Shown here in pieces: positions 26,617-35,114 of a stretch of DNA of 53,075 nt. Position numbers and translations under genes: made by a program. The notes below the pieces were generated by a model, which saw only the letters and a program-made list of their open reading frames with translations, was not told the origin of the DNA and searched no databases. How positions within the stretch are numbered: the first letter of the stretch is position 1; each line of letters begins with the position of its first letter. This DNA comes from Planctomycetota bacterium (lineage in GTDB: Bacteria > Planctomycetota > SZUA-567): contig JAIRTL010000013.1 of assembly GCA_031254915.1 (NCBI GenBank), forward strand, positions 1 through 53,075, in the 5' to 3' direction.

Positions 26617-27774
26617 ATGGCGAAAACGGTACGGTTCGGGGTCATCGGCTGCGGCATGATGGGGCGGGAGTTCGCGAGCGCGGCCGCGAGGTGGATGCAC
26701 CTCGACGCCGATCTGCCGCGCCCGGAGATCATCGCCGCCTGCAACAGAAGCGCAGGCAAACTCGAATGGTTCAAGAAAAACGTCCCGACCCTGCGTTTGG
26801 CGACCTGCGATTACCGCGAACTGCTCGAACGCGAAGACGTCGACGCGGTCTACGTCGCCGTGCCGCACGCGCTCCACGAGGAGATTTACATCGCCTGCCT
26901 CCGTGCGGGGAAGCACCTCATGGGCGAAAAACCGTTTGGAATGGACAAGGAGCAGAACGACGCGATCGCCGCCGAGTGCGCGAAGCATCCGGAATTGTTC
27001 GTCCGCTGCACCAGCCAATTCCCCTATTTCCCCGCCGCCCAAATCATGATCGACTGGATCCGGCTGGGCAAGTTCGGCCGTCTCATCGAGGTGCGGTCGG
27101 GGTTGCTTCATTCCAGCGACCTCGACCTGAACAAGCCGATCAACTGGAAGCGCATGGTGAAGGAGAACGGCGAGTACGGCTGCATGGGCGACCTCGGCAT
27201 CCACGCCGAGCACATCCCCTTCCGGGCGGGCTGGCGTCCGAAAACCGTCTGCGCCAAACTGTCGAAGCTGGTTGCGAAGCGCCCGGACGGCAAGGGCGGC
27301 GTCGCCGAATGCGACACATGGGACAACGCCACCCTGCTCTGCGACGCCGAAGACGCGGACGGGAACACCTTCCCGATGACCTTCGAAATGAAGCGCCTTT
27401 TCCCCGGCAGCACGAACGACTGGTACCTCGAGGTCTACGGCATGGATATGGCGGCGAAAATTTCCACCGGCGACGCCGGCGCCTTCCATTTCACCGCCTC
27501 GTGGGGAAAGGAGCGGGCCTGGTCGAGGATCAGCGTCGGTTACAAGACGATGATCCCGGCGATCACGTCGCCGATTCTCGAGTTCGGATATCCGGATTCG
27601 ATCTTGCAGATGTGGGCCGCCTTCATGGCCGAATTCGACGGCCGGAAAGTGCCGTTCGGCTGCTTTTCGGTCGAGGAAACGCGCCTGTCGCACGCCCTGC
27701 AGACGGCGGCGCTCCGATCTCACGCCGAAGCGCGCGTCGTTTTCATATGTACCGGCCGCGGCCCGAAATTGTGA
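26617..27774 (+). CDS. Gfo/Idh/MocA-family oxidoreductase with element-derived C-terminus
   Basis: These NAD(P)-dependent enzymes oxidise or reduce sugars and sugar derivatives. The 385-residue protein has the nucleotide loop VIGCGMMGREF (about 8-18), the VAVPHALHEE strand, GEKPFGMD (the conserved EKP), and MGDLGIHAEH, where Asp and His are typical catalytic residues. I chose the ATG at 26617, with GGGAG seven bases upstream; the frame is open to 26515. The last nine codons (ICTGRGPKL) and the stop lie in a MITE-A copy starting at 27747, so the native C-terminus was replaced. Divergent from the ACP gene; substrate unknown. Confidence 0.87.
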   Translation: MAKTVRFGVIGCGMMGREFASAAARWMHLDADLPRPEIIAACNRSAGKLEWFKKNVPTLRLATCDYRELLEREDVDAVYVAVPHALHEEIYIACLRAGKHLMGEKPFGMDKEQNDAIAAECAKHPELFVRCTSQFPYFPAAQIMIDWIRLGKFGRLIEVRSGLLHSSDLDLNKPINWKRMVKENGEYGCMGDLGIHAEHIPFRAGWRPKTVCAKLSKLVAKRPDGKGGVAECDTWDNATLLCDAEDADGNTFPMTFEMKRLFPGSTNDWYLEVYGMDMAAKISTGDAGAFHFTASWGKERAWSRISVGYKTMIPAITSPILEFGYPDSILQMWAAFMAEFDGRKVPFGCFSVEETRLSHALQTAALRSHAEARVVFICTGRGPKL

Positions 27775-27870
27775 ACATAGGGGGGGGTGCCCTGTTCCAC
27801 ATCTGTTTCCTCGGCCATTTCATGGCCGCGCACTGCTGAGGGAATCACAACGTCGGACCGCGCCCGGCAT
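27747..27870 (-). mobile_element. MITE-A copy 3 (short variant, minus orientation)
   Basis: The element is bounded by imperfect inverted repeats: ATGTACCGGCCGCGGCCCGA at the left (27747-27766) and the segment ending GGACCGCGCCCGGCAT at the right (to 27870). Read on the minus strand it matches the copy at 43829-44057: the CCCTCAxxxGTGCGCGGCCATGAA segment, then GGAAACAGATGTGxAACAGGGCA, then TTCACAATTTCGG. About 100 bp in the middle of that copy are missing here. It has no coding capacity. The stop codon of the oxidoreductase gene lies in it. Confidence 0.65.
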
Positions 27871-27988
27871 ATATATAGACAAGCGCATTTTCCGGATTTG
27901 AAACACCCGCGAAATGCTTGCTCTTCCGGTTTTTGTTTAGCTTGTCATGCAACCGTATGGACACGTCTTCCGGCAGGAGAAACAGGCG

Positions 27989-29223
27989 ATGACCGACATT
28001 GTGAAGTATCCCATCGACGCGCTCAGGGCGCGTTTTCCGGCCCTTAAGCGCACCTACAAGGATCGCACGGTCGCCTATTTCGACAGCCCCGGCGGCGCGC
28101 AGATGCCACGCGAAGTGATCGACGCCATGATGCGTTGCATGGAGGCGGGCAGAGCCAATATTCATTGCCATTTCCCCTCGAGCGACGAAACGATGAAAAA
28201 GCTCGAGAACGGCCGCAAGGCGATCGCCGCGCTGTTCAACGCCAGGCCGAACGAGGTCTCCTACGGCGCCAACGCCACTACGATCATGTTTCAGGTCGCC
28301 CGCGCCCTCATGCACGAATGGAACGCCGGCGATGAAATCGTCCTTACCGAGATGGAGCACCACTCCAACCTCGATTCATGGCGCACCGCCGCCGAGGAAA
28401 AAGGCGTGACGGCGAAGTACATTCCCGTCGATCCCTCCACCCTCACCCTCGAGATGGGCAAGCTCCCCTGCCTTCTTTCGCCTAAAACCCGCCTGCTCGC
28501 GATAGGTCTCGCCTCCAACGTCACCGGCACCATCAACGACGTGAAGGAAGCGTCCAGACAGGCGCACGCGGTCGGCGCGATCGTCGCCGCCGACGCGGTT
28601 CACGCCATTCCCCACTTCTTCGTCGACCGCGAGGAACTCGGCATCGACCTCCTTTTCGCGTCCTCCTACAAATTCTTCGGGCCACACATGGGGATGGCCG
28701 TGATCAGAAAGGAAATCCTCGAGCACCTACGCGTCTGCAAAGTGGCGCCGGCGTCGACGCGCCGGAGCGGCTGGAAACGGGTACGCAAAACCTCGAGGCG
28801 GTCGCCGCCCTCCCGGAGACGGTGAACTTCATCGCCGATTTCGGCTCGGGCGCGAACCTAACGGAGCGCATCCGGTCCGGTTACGCCATCATCGAGGAAT
28901 ACGAAAACAGCCTCGCCGCCAGGCTGCGCGACGGCCTCGCGACAATCCCCGGCGTCACCCTTTTCCAGGCCGGCGCCTCCGTTCCGAAGACGCCGACCGT
29001 TGCCTTCCGCGTCGACGGCATGAAGCAGTCCGAATTCTGCGCCCGGATGAGCGAGGGACATCAGGCATTTGTCAGCGACGGCGATTTCTACAGGCAGACG
29101 CTGGTCCGCAAGATCGTCCCCGGCGACGAGAAGTCGGTGGTCCGAGCCGGCATCGCGCCGTACACGACGGTGGAGGAAGTTGATCGGCTGCTCGCGGGAA
29201 CCAGGGCCATTTTTGGTGCGTAA
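27989..29223 (+). pseudogene. Class V aminotransferase / cysteine desulfurase-like gene with a frameshift
   Basis: The first frame (MTDIVKYPIDALRARFPALK on) has FDSPGGAQMP, the PLP-site EMEHHSNLDSWR, DAVHAIPHFFVD and the PLP lysine in SSYKFFGPHMG. At KVAPAS, about position 28756, the frame is lost. The downstream frame continues DAPERLETGTQNLEAVAALP, the conserved ETGTQN segment, to the stop at 29221-29223. A single G missing near 28754-28757 would restore one 412-residue protein. Everything else is intact, so it is either a recent mutation or a sequencing slip. The ATG at 27989 has AGGAG upstream. It is in the cysteine-desulfurase-like subfamily but lacks a Cys-loop that I can see. Confidence 0.8.
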
Positions 29224-29370
29224 AAAAGTGGGGGGAGACTTCTCGAAAAAGCCTTCTCTCGAAATTGTTCCTATTTTGCAACGATTCTCCGCTACGTTCC
29301 TGGAAGGGAGCCCTTTTAAGGCGCTCTATCGTTTTTCGTAAAACGCAACCGGAAGACGCATTCTCCCTGA

Positions 29371-30219
29371 TCAGGCCGGAAATTCGCGATTGCGGAAGGC
29401 CTCGATCATGGTCGAGGTCAGGCTCATGACCGAATCGTTGGGCGGGATGTCCTCGCGGGCGAACCAGCCCGCCTCGCCAAGTTCCGCTTCGTCGAGGGTA
29501 ATGTCCGGAGAGCCGTCCAGTTCGGCGAAAAAACCCATCAGCACCGACCCGGAAAACGCCCATGGTTGGCTTTTGTAGTAGCGGACGTTTTTCACTCGAA
29601 TCCCGACCTCCTCGAACACCTCGCGGCGCACCGTGTCCTCGACCGTTTCCCCAACCTCCATGAATCCCGCAACCAAGGCGAGCCGCCGGTAATTCCGGTT
29701 CGCGTACACGGTGAGGAGCAGCTTGTCGCCGTCCACGACGGCGACGATCACGGCCGGAGAAATGCGCGGATACACGACCAGGCTGCAGGAAGGACAGACA
29801 AGCGCCCGTTCGTTCTCCTTGGCGGCGGTGGGCGTGCCGCAAGCGCCGCAGAAGCGGTTGTTCCTGTACCATTGGGCGATATGGCCGGCGGTGACGCCGG
29901 CGAACGTCCGCCACGATTCGCCGAAGTTGCGGAAATCCTGGAAGTCGACGTAACGGAACCGCCCGCCCTCCTTCACCTGGACTGAACCGGGATGATGATG
30001 GAAGGCGGTGTCGTCTATCGAAAACAGGTAGTGCAGGTCGAGTCGCCCGTCGCCGGCGAGCGCCCGGATCTCTTCGAGCGCGGGAAGAAACGCCTCGCCG
30101 TTCTTTTCGGAAAGCAGGATTTTGCCGTCGGGGTCGAGGATGGCGACGCGGTCGGCGTCGACGGCCGGCCGCCGTTTGAACGCGATATCGAACCGGCGCG
30201 GCTGGATGTCCTGAAGCAT
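29371..30219 (-). CDS. nudC: NAD(+)/NADH diphosphatase, Nudix family
   Basis: NudC hydrolyses NADH and removes NAD caps from RNA. The 282-residue protein has a zinc ribbon CGACG...CPSC (about 134-158), then the Nudix box GFMEVGETVEDTVRREVFEEVGI, matching G-x5-E-x7-REVxEExGI exactly, and the SQPWAFSGSVLMGFFAE segment after it, which is the NudC-specific SQPWPFP-type motif. The ATG at 30219 begins 5 bases after the permease stop codon and has no strong ribosome site, so it is probably translated by coupling with the ABC genes. The link to sugar uptake is not obvious. No terminator is visible in the 147 bases after it. Confidence 0.93.
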   Translation of the reverse strand: MLQDIQPRRFDIAFKRRPAVDADRVAILDPDGKILLSEKNGEAFLPALEEIRALAGDGRLDLHYLFSIDDTAFHHHPGSVQVKEGGRFRYVDFQDFRNFGESWRTFAGVTAGHIAQWYRNNRFCGACGTPTAAKENERALVCPSCSLVVYPRISPAVIVAVVDGDKLLLTVYANRNYRRLALVAGFMEVGETVEDTVRREVFEEVGIRVKNVRYYKSQPWAFSGSVLMGFFAELDGSPDITLDEAELGEAGWFAREDIPPNDSVMSLTSTMIEAFRNREFPA

Positions 30220-30224
30220 GGCGG

Positions 30225-31247
30225 CTACTTTACAACCAGGTCGCGGCGACGCCTGTCCGAATTCATGTAGATGGCGGCGAGGACGAGCAGGCCGAAGACG
30301 ATCTGTTGCCAGAAGCCGTCGACGGCGATGACGTTCATGCCGTTCTGGATGACGGTGATGAGCCCGACGCCGAGGATGACGAGGATGATATGCCCCCTGC
30401 CCCCGGTGAGGGCGACGCCGCCGAGCGCCGCAGAGGCGATGGCGATGAGGTTGTACTGTTCGCCGACCGTGGGGATGCCGCTCTTGAGTTTGACGGCGAA
30501 AATCATGCCTGCCACCGCCGCGCCGATACCGGAGAACGTGAAGGCGACGATTTTCGCCCTGTTGATGCCAAGACCGATGAGGCGCGCCGCGCGTTCGTTC
30601 GCCCCGAGCGCCATCATGGTCTTGCCGGTCTCGGTGCGGCTTTGATAGACGTAATAGACGATCATCAGAACGAGCCCGATCAAGAACAGGGGGGGAATCG
30701 GACCGAGGGGGATGGGGCCGATGCTTTTCGCCCGCACCCAGTTGACGTAGCCCCAGTTCTTCGGGATCAGGGTCAGCGGCTGGCCGCCCGAGAGAAGAAA
30801 GGCGGCGCTCTGCCAGATGCTCTGCGTACTCAGCGTCGCGATGAAGGACGGCACCTTGAGTTTGGCGTGGAGAATGCCGTTCAAGAACCCGGCGAAGACG
30901 CCGAACAGGAAAATGAGCGCATACGACCACCATCCCGCGCAGGTGAAGGTGAGGGTGAGCATGACGGCCGAACACGAGGCGATCGACCCCATCGACAGGT
31001 CGATCGAGCCCAGGAGCAGCACGAGGGCGACGCCGCAACTCATGACCAGAAGGGGCGAGATGTCCGTCAGGAGGTTCCGGACGTTGGCGGCGCCGAGAAA
31101 GTTCGGGTTCATCACGGTGAAGATGATCACGAGAAGGACGATGGACGCGAGACTGATGAAGCGGCTCATGTTGTCGCGCAGCCAACTGCGCCCGCTCGCC
31201 CAGGTGCGCCCGCTCGTGGCCAGATCGTGATGCGCGGAATTGGACAT
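30225..31247 (-). CDS. Sugar ABC transporter permease (RbsC/XylH type), second permease
   Basis: Inner-membrane channel subunit of a carbohydrate ABC importer. The 340-residue protein has about eight to ten hydrophobic helices and the family signature stretches GSIDLSMGSIASCSAVM, GFLNGILHAKLKVPSFIATL, TMMALGANERAARLIGLGINR (the EAA-like loop that contacts the ATPase) and ALGGVALTGGRGHI. It lies 20 bases after the ATPase gene and just before nudC. A second, distinct permease is encoded at 32821-33834, so the channel is probably a heterodimer. Confidence 0.93.
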   Translation of the reverse strand: MSNSAHHDLATSGRTWASGRSWLRDNMSRFISLASIVLLVIIFTVMNPNFLGAANVRNLLTDISPLLVMSCGVALVLLLGSIDLSMGSIASCSAVMLTLTFTCAGWWSYALIFLFGVFAGFLNGILHAKLKVPSFIATLSTQSIWQSAAFLLSGGQPLTLIPKNWGYVNWVRAKSIGPIPLGPIPPLFLIGLVLMIVYYVYQSRTETGKTMMALGANERAARLIGLGINRAKIVAFTFSGIGAAVAGMIFAVKLKSGIPTVGEQYNLIAIASAALGGVALTGGRGHIILVILGVGLITVIQNGMNVIAVDGFWQQIVFGLLVLAAIYMNSDRRRRDLVVK

Positions 31248-31267
31248 GCCCTACCCCCTTTTTCCCA

Positions 31268-32797
31268 TTACACCATGTACTTGACTATTTCCAGCTGCTC
31301 CGGCTTCGCGCCGGCGGGCGCGTCCAGCTCGTGGGTGACGAGACCGTCCTTCATGACGATGATCCGGCTCGCGAGACCGATGCACTCGTCCAGCGTGTCG
31401 CCGAGAAGAATCATGCCCTTGCCGCTTGCGGTGATGTCCCGGATGAGGCTGTAGATCTCCTCCTTCGCGCCGACGTCGACGCCGCGCGTCGGGTGGTTGA
31501 GGACGAGGACGTCGGCGTCGCTGGACAGAATGCGGGCAAACACCACTTTCTGGGCGTTGCCGCCGCTGAGAAAACCGACGCTCTGGGTGATGCCGGGCGT
31601 TTTGATCGACAGTTCGGCGACGTGGCGCTTGGCGTGCTCCCTTTCGAGCGCCGTCGAGACGAGGCCGAAGCGCTTGAATGCCTTGTAGTTCGACATGGCG
31701 ATGTTTTCGTGGATCGACGCCTCGGCGATGATTCCCTCTTCGCGGCGCTCCTTCGGGATCGAAAGGACGCCCGCCTTCAATGCCGCACGCGGCGACGAAA
31801 AGCGCCTCACCTTCCCGTTCACAACCAACTTGCCGCTGGAGTAGGATTCGTCGCCGCAGACGACGGCGCAAAGATCCTCCTTGCCCGAACCGATCGAGCC
31901 GCAGATTCCGACCACCTCGCCCCGCCGCACCTTGAGGTTGACGCCGCCGAAAAAACCGCGCATGCCCAGGTCCGTCGCCTCGAGAAGCACTTCGTCGCCG
32001 GGGACGGCCTGACGGTCGACCTTGTAGTATTCGCCGCTGGCCGTCTTGCCGACCATCTTTTCGTAGAGGATCGCCTCATCGGCGTCCGCCTCGTCGAGGA
32101 GGGCGGCGTTCCTGCCATCCTTGAACACGTAGATGCGGTTGGAAATCTCCAGTACCTCGTCCAGGCGGTGCGAGACGAAGATCACCGAATTGCCGCGTTC
32201 CGTCATCCGGCGCATATTTGCGAAGAGGTTTTTCACCTCGTCGTCGTTGAGGACGGAGGTCGGTTCGTCAAGGAGGATGAGATTGCCGCTGGCGCTTCGC
32301 CTGGTGACGACGCTGAAGACCTTGGCGATCTCCACCATTTGCCTGGTGGCGAAATCGAGGTCCCGGATGCGCCTCTCCGGCTTGATGCGCTTGATGCCGA
32401 TTTCGGCAAGAATCCTTCTCGCGTCCTCGTACATGCGGCGCTTGTCTACGAAGCCGTATTTAAGGTACGGTTTTTCGAGCCCGAAGAAGATGTTCTGGCC
32501 GACGGTGAGATTCTGGATAAGGGACTGCTCCTGGAAAACCATCCCCACCCCCATGCCATTCGCCTCGATCGGCGTTTTTGGGGTGTAGGGGTCGCCGCGC
32601 ATGGTCATCGCGCCGGAGGTCGGCTGTTCGATTCCCATGATCAGCTTGAGCAGAGTCGACTTGCCGGCGCCGTTCTCGCCCACCAGCCCAACGACCTCGC
32701 CCGGGCGGACCTCGAGCTCGACCTCGTTCAGGGCGGTGGTGCCGGGATACTGCTTCACTATGCCCTTGGCGGAAAACAGGACGGGGTGCGTATCCAT
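31268..32797 (-). CDS. Sugar ABC transporter ATP-binding protein (RbsA/MglA type, two domains)
   Basis: The 509-residue protein has two nucleotide-binding domains in tandem and energises the two permeases. Domain 1 has Walker A GENGAGKST (40-48), signature LDFATRQMVEIAKV and Walker B NLILLDEPTSVLND. Domain 2 has GSIGSGKED (K followed by E in place of T/S), signature LSGGNAQKV (410-418) and a Walker B that reads VLVLNHPTRGVDVG, with Asn-His in place of Asp-Glu. One composite site (domain 1 Walkers with domain 2 signature) is therefore consensus and the other is degenerate. The ATG at 32797 follows a GA-rich ribosome site. The large open frame upstream to 33499 is a shadow of the permease. Confidence 0.95.
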   Translation of the reverse strand: MDTHPVLFSAKGIVKQYPGTTALNEVELEVRPGEVVGLVGENGAGKSTLLKLIMGIEQPTSGAMTMRGDPYTPKTPIEANGMGVGMVFQEQSLIQNLTVGQNIFFGLEKPYLKYGFVDKRRMYEDARRILAEIGIKRIKPERRIRDLDFATRQMVEIAKVFSVVTRRSASGNLILLDEPTSVLNDDEVKNLFANMRRMTERGNSVIFVSHRLDEVLEISNRIYVFKDGRNAALLDEADADEAILYEKMVGKTASGEYYKVDRQAVPGDEVLLEATDLGMRGFFGGVNLKVRRGEVVGICGSIGSGKEDLCAVVCGDESYSSGKLVVNGKVRRFSSPRAALKAGVLSIPKERREEGIIAEASIHENIAMSNYKAFKRFGLVSTALEREHAKRHVAELSIKTPGITQSVGFLSGGNAQKVVFARILSSDADVLVLNHPTRGVDVGAKEEIYSLIRDITASGKGMILLGDTLDECIGLASRIIVMKDGLVTHELDAPAGAKPEQLEIVKYMV

Positions 32798-32820
32798 GGG
32801 CTCTCTCTCTATTCCGTTCG

Positions 32821-33834
32821 TCACTTGGTGACCACTTTCCTGCCGCGCTTCACCGAAAGCGCGACTGCGGTGATGATGATCACGCCCTGGATTGCGGCCT
32901 GGATGTAGGTGCTCACGCCGAGAAGAATGAGGCCGTTGTAGATGATGGTGACGATCAGGGCGCCCACGAGCGAGTGGACGACCCCTCCCCTCCCCCCGGT
33001 CAGCGGCGTGCCGCCGACGACGACGGCGGTGATGGCGGGGAAAACCGTGTCCTTGCCTATGACGACCTCGCCCCTGCCGATGCGGATGGCGCCAAGAACG
33101 CCGGCGACGCCGATGCACAGGCCGCTCCAGGCGAAGACGAGGATTTTTATCCTGTTGATGTTGATGCCTGTGTTTTTGGCGACGCGTTCGTTGTCGCCGA
33201 TGGCGAAGACGTATTCGCCGAAGCGGGTGCGCTCCTGGAGAACGTAGCTGATGGCGAAGATCGCCAGGGCGATCCAGGTGAGGGAGGGAATTCCCAGAAA
33301 ACGCCCGCGCGACAATGTAATGAAGAATTCGTACTTCGACATGGCGGGCTGGCCGCGATAGCTGAGGACGGCGAAGCCGGCCATGATGCTCGACATTGCG
33401 TAGGTGACGATGAACGACGGCATTTTGCCGTAGACGTGGATCACGCCGGAAATGATCCCCACGACCAGACCGGCGGCGACGGCGATGAGGATCGCCCACA
33501 GGCCCATGTCGAGGTCGGTTTTGGTGTTGAGGACCATGAGGATGACGATGGAGCCGACAAAGCCGCCGAGGCCCTCGCCTGACAGGTCGGTGCCGGCGAG
33601 GAGGATTACGAAGGTCAGGCCCATCGACATCACGAGCGGAATGGAAAGCTGCCCGAGAATGGTCTGTATGTTGTATCCCGTGAAGAAGCCGTCCGCGACA
33701 ATCGACAGCAGCGCCACGAGGAACAGGAGAATTCCCACCGGAGCCATGGCGACGATCCGGTCGACCTTGTTCCTTCGCACCATCTCCTGCGCGAACTCTT
33801 CGGCGATGGGAGACGAATAGCCGTGTTTATCCAT
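32821..33834 (-). CDS. Sugar ABC transporter permease (RbsC/MglC type), first permease
   Basis: The 337-residue membrane protein has helices throughout and the RbsC-family marks AGTDLSGEGLGGFVGSIV, IISGVIHVYGKMPSFIVTYAM, GEYVFAIGDNERVAKNTGIN (ATPase contact loop) and VGGTPLTGGRGGVV. Sequence similarity to the second permease is low, so they are paralogues of long standing. It lies between the binding-protein gene (113 bases, with a strong stem-loop) and the ATPase gene (23 bases). Confidence 0.93.
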   Translation of the reverse strand: MDKHGYSSPIAEEFAQEMVRRNKVDRIVAMAPVGILLFLVALLSIVADGFFTGYNIQTILGQLSIPLVMSMGLTFVILLAGTDLSGEGLGGFVGSIVILMVLNTKTDLDMGLWAILIAVAAGLVVGIISGVIHVYGKMPSFIVTYAMSSIMAGFAVLSYRGQPAMSKYEFFITLSRGRFLGIPSLTWIALAIFAISYVLQERTRFGEYVFAIGDNERVAKNTGININRIKILVFAWSGLCIGVAGVLGAIRIGRGEVVIGKDTVFPAITAVVVGGTPLTGGRGGVVHSLVGALIVTIIYNGLILLGVSTYIQAAIQGVIIITAVALSVKRGRKVVTK

Positions 33835-33874
33835 CCGCGTTCACCTCATGTGGGAAAAACCGGGGGTAAAGGTC

Positions 33875-33909
33875 CGGCGCGCCGGACCGGAGTTCGGTCC
33901 GGTGCGCCG
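33875..33909 (-). promoter_or_regulatory. Stem-loop between binding-protein and permease genes
   Basis: Arms 33875-33889 and 33895-33909 pair at 14 of 15 positions around a 5-base loop (CGGCGCGCCGGACCG with CGGTCCGGTGCGCCG). A second perfect 18-base palindrome (33871-33888) overlaps the left arm. No U-tract follows directly, so it is more likely an mRNA-stabilising or partial-termination element that gives more binding protein than permease, as is known for other ABC operons. Confidence 0.6.
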
Positions 33910-33947
33910 TTTTCGAAGTTGTCACATCAGTACGACGGAGTCGCGTT

Positions 33948-34997
33948 CTATTCGACTTCCATCGGGCGGGCGATGGGGAAGTCGAGGTTATTGTAATCGT
34001 ACACCGGAACGCTCTCAATGAAATCCTTGCGGTATTGGGGCAAGGTCTCGGCGTTCACGAGGAAGCCGTTGGTGTAGAACATGCGTTCGCGCGGGGTCAT
34101 GGTAGCGGGAGAAATCTTCCCTGTGTAGGCCGCGTACGCGTAGGCGACGCCGTAGCCGCCCTGCATCCAGCCGTTGTTGGCGATGGTGCAGACGAGGTCG
34201 CCGGTGCCGACCGCTTCTATCGCGTCCATGACGCCGTCGACGCCGGTGACGCCGACCTTCTTCTCGAGGCCCTTGGCCTTGAGCGCCTGGACGATGCCCA
34301 GCGCCATGCCGTCCGAGGCGCACCAGACGCCGTCGATGTCGTTGTAGCGGGCAAGCCACGTTTCCATGATGTTCAGGGCCTTCTTCGTGTCCCAATCGCC
34401 GGCCTGCGAATCGAGGACCTCGATGCCGGGGTATTCCTTCAGGGCCTGATCGAGGCCTTCCATGCGGGTGGTGTTGGCGGTGTTGGCGAGCATGCCCTGC
34501 ATGACGAGGATCTTGCCCTTGCCGGGCGTCTTGAAGGAGTTGAAAAGGTTGACGGCGATGTCGTAGCCCTGCTTCACGCCGTCGCAGGACTGGTGGTGGA
34601 CCCAGTATTCATACAGGAAGGGGGTGATGCCTTCCGGGGTGTTCCAGGCGCTGCACCAGTAGACGCCCGCGTCCTCGCAGGCCTCGGCGATGGCGGTGAT
34701 GTTGGGGGCGTTGTTGGGGTCGACGAAGAGGATGACGTTCTTGCCGCGGCTGGCCAGGAGCGCCTTGATGTCGTTGATCTGCTTGTCGTCGTTCGATTCG
34801 CAGGGCAGGACCTGGACTTCCGCCGTCCCGGGGGGAAGGGTCTTGAGGAAGGCCTCGGCGCCGGCCACGTACTGCATGTGGTATTCGCTGGACATGGACC
34901 TGATGCTGACGGCAATGGTGAGTTTTTCACCAGCTGCGGCGATCACCATGGTCGCCGCGAACGCGGCGACAAGAAGCGCGCTGAACAGTTTTTTCAT
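33948..34997 (-). CDS. Periplasmic sugar-binding protein of the ABC importer
   Basis: The 349-residue protein has a signal peptide (1-27, KKLFSALLVAAFAATMVIAA) with no lipobox cysteine, so it should be free in the periplasm. The mature part starts EKLTIAVSIRSMSSEYHMQY and has the two-domain type I binding fold of ribose/galactose/xylose-binding proteins: DPNNAPNITAIAEACEDAGV, then GKILVMQGMLAN, NIMETWLARYNDIDGVWCASDGMALGIVQAL and VGVTGVDGVMDAIEAVGTGDLVCTI. I used the ATG at 34997 with GAGGAG seven bases upstream. It is first in the transport genes after the aldo-keto reductase, and expression is probably under the LacI repressor. Confidence 0.93.
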   Translation of the reverse strand: MKKLFSALLVAAFAATMVIAAAGEKLTIAVSIRSMSSEYHMQYVAGAEAFLKTLPPGTAEVQVLPCESNDDKQINDIKALLASRGKNVILFVDPNNAPNITAIAEACEDAGVYWCSAWNTPEGITPFLYEYWVHHQSCDGVKQGYDIAVNLFNSFKTPGKGKILVMQGMLANTANTTRMEGLDQALKEYPGIEVLDSQAGDWDTKKALNIMETWLARYNDIDGVWCASDGMALGIVQALKAKGLEKKVGVTGVDGVMDAIEAVGTGDLVCTIANNGWMQGGYGVAYAYAAYTGKISPATMTPRERMFYTNGFLVNAETLPQYRKDFIESVPVYDYNNLDFPIARPMEVE

Positions 34998-35114
34998 GTT
35001 TTTGCTCCTCAAAAAAAGTCTCCGTACCTCAACAAAAATCGATCCGGCGCACGCCGGGATAACGCCAATTCACAATTCGTAATTCTTGATTCGCGATGCG
35101 CAATCGTGCCGACG

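Noticed and set aside
35040-35105. AATTCACAATTCGTAATTC-type short repeat after the aldo-keto reductase gene
   Set aside because: It is a short, low-complexity run with no second copy that I can find and no symmetry.
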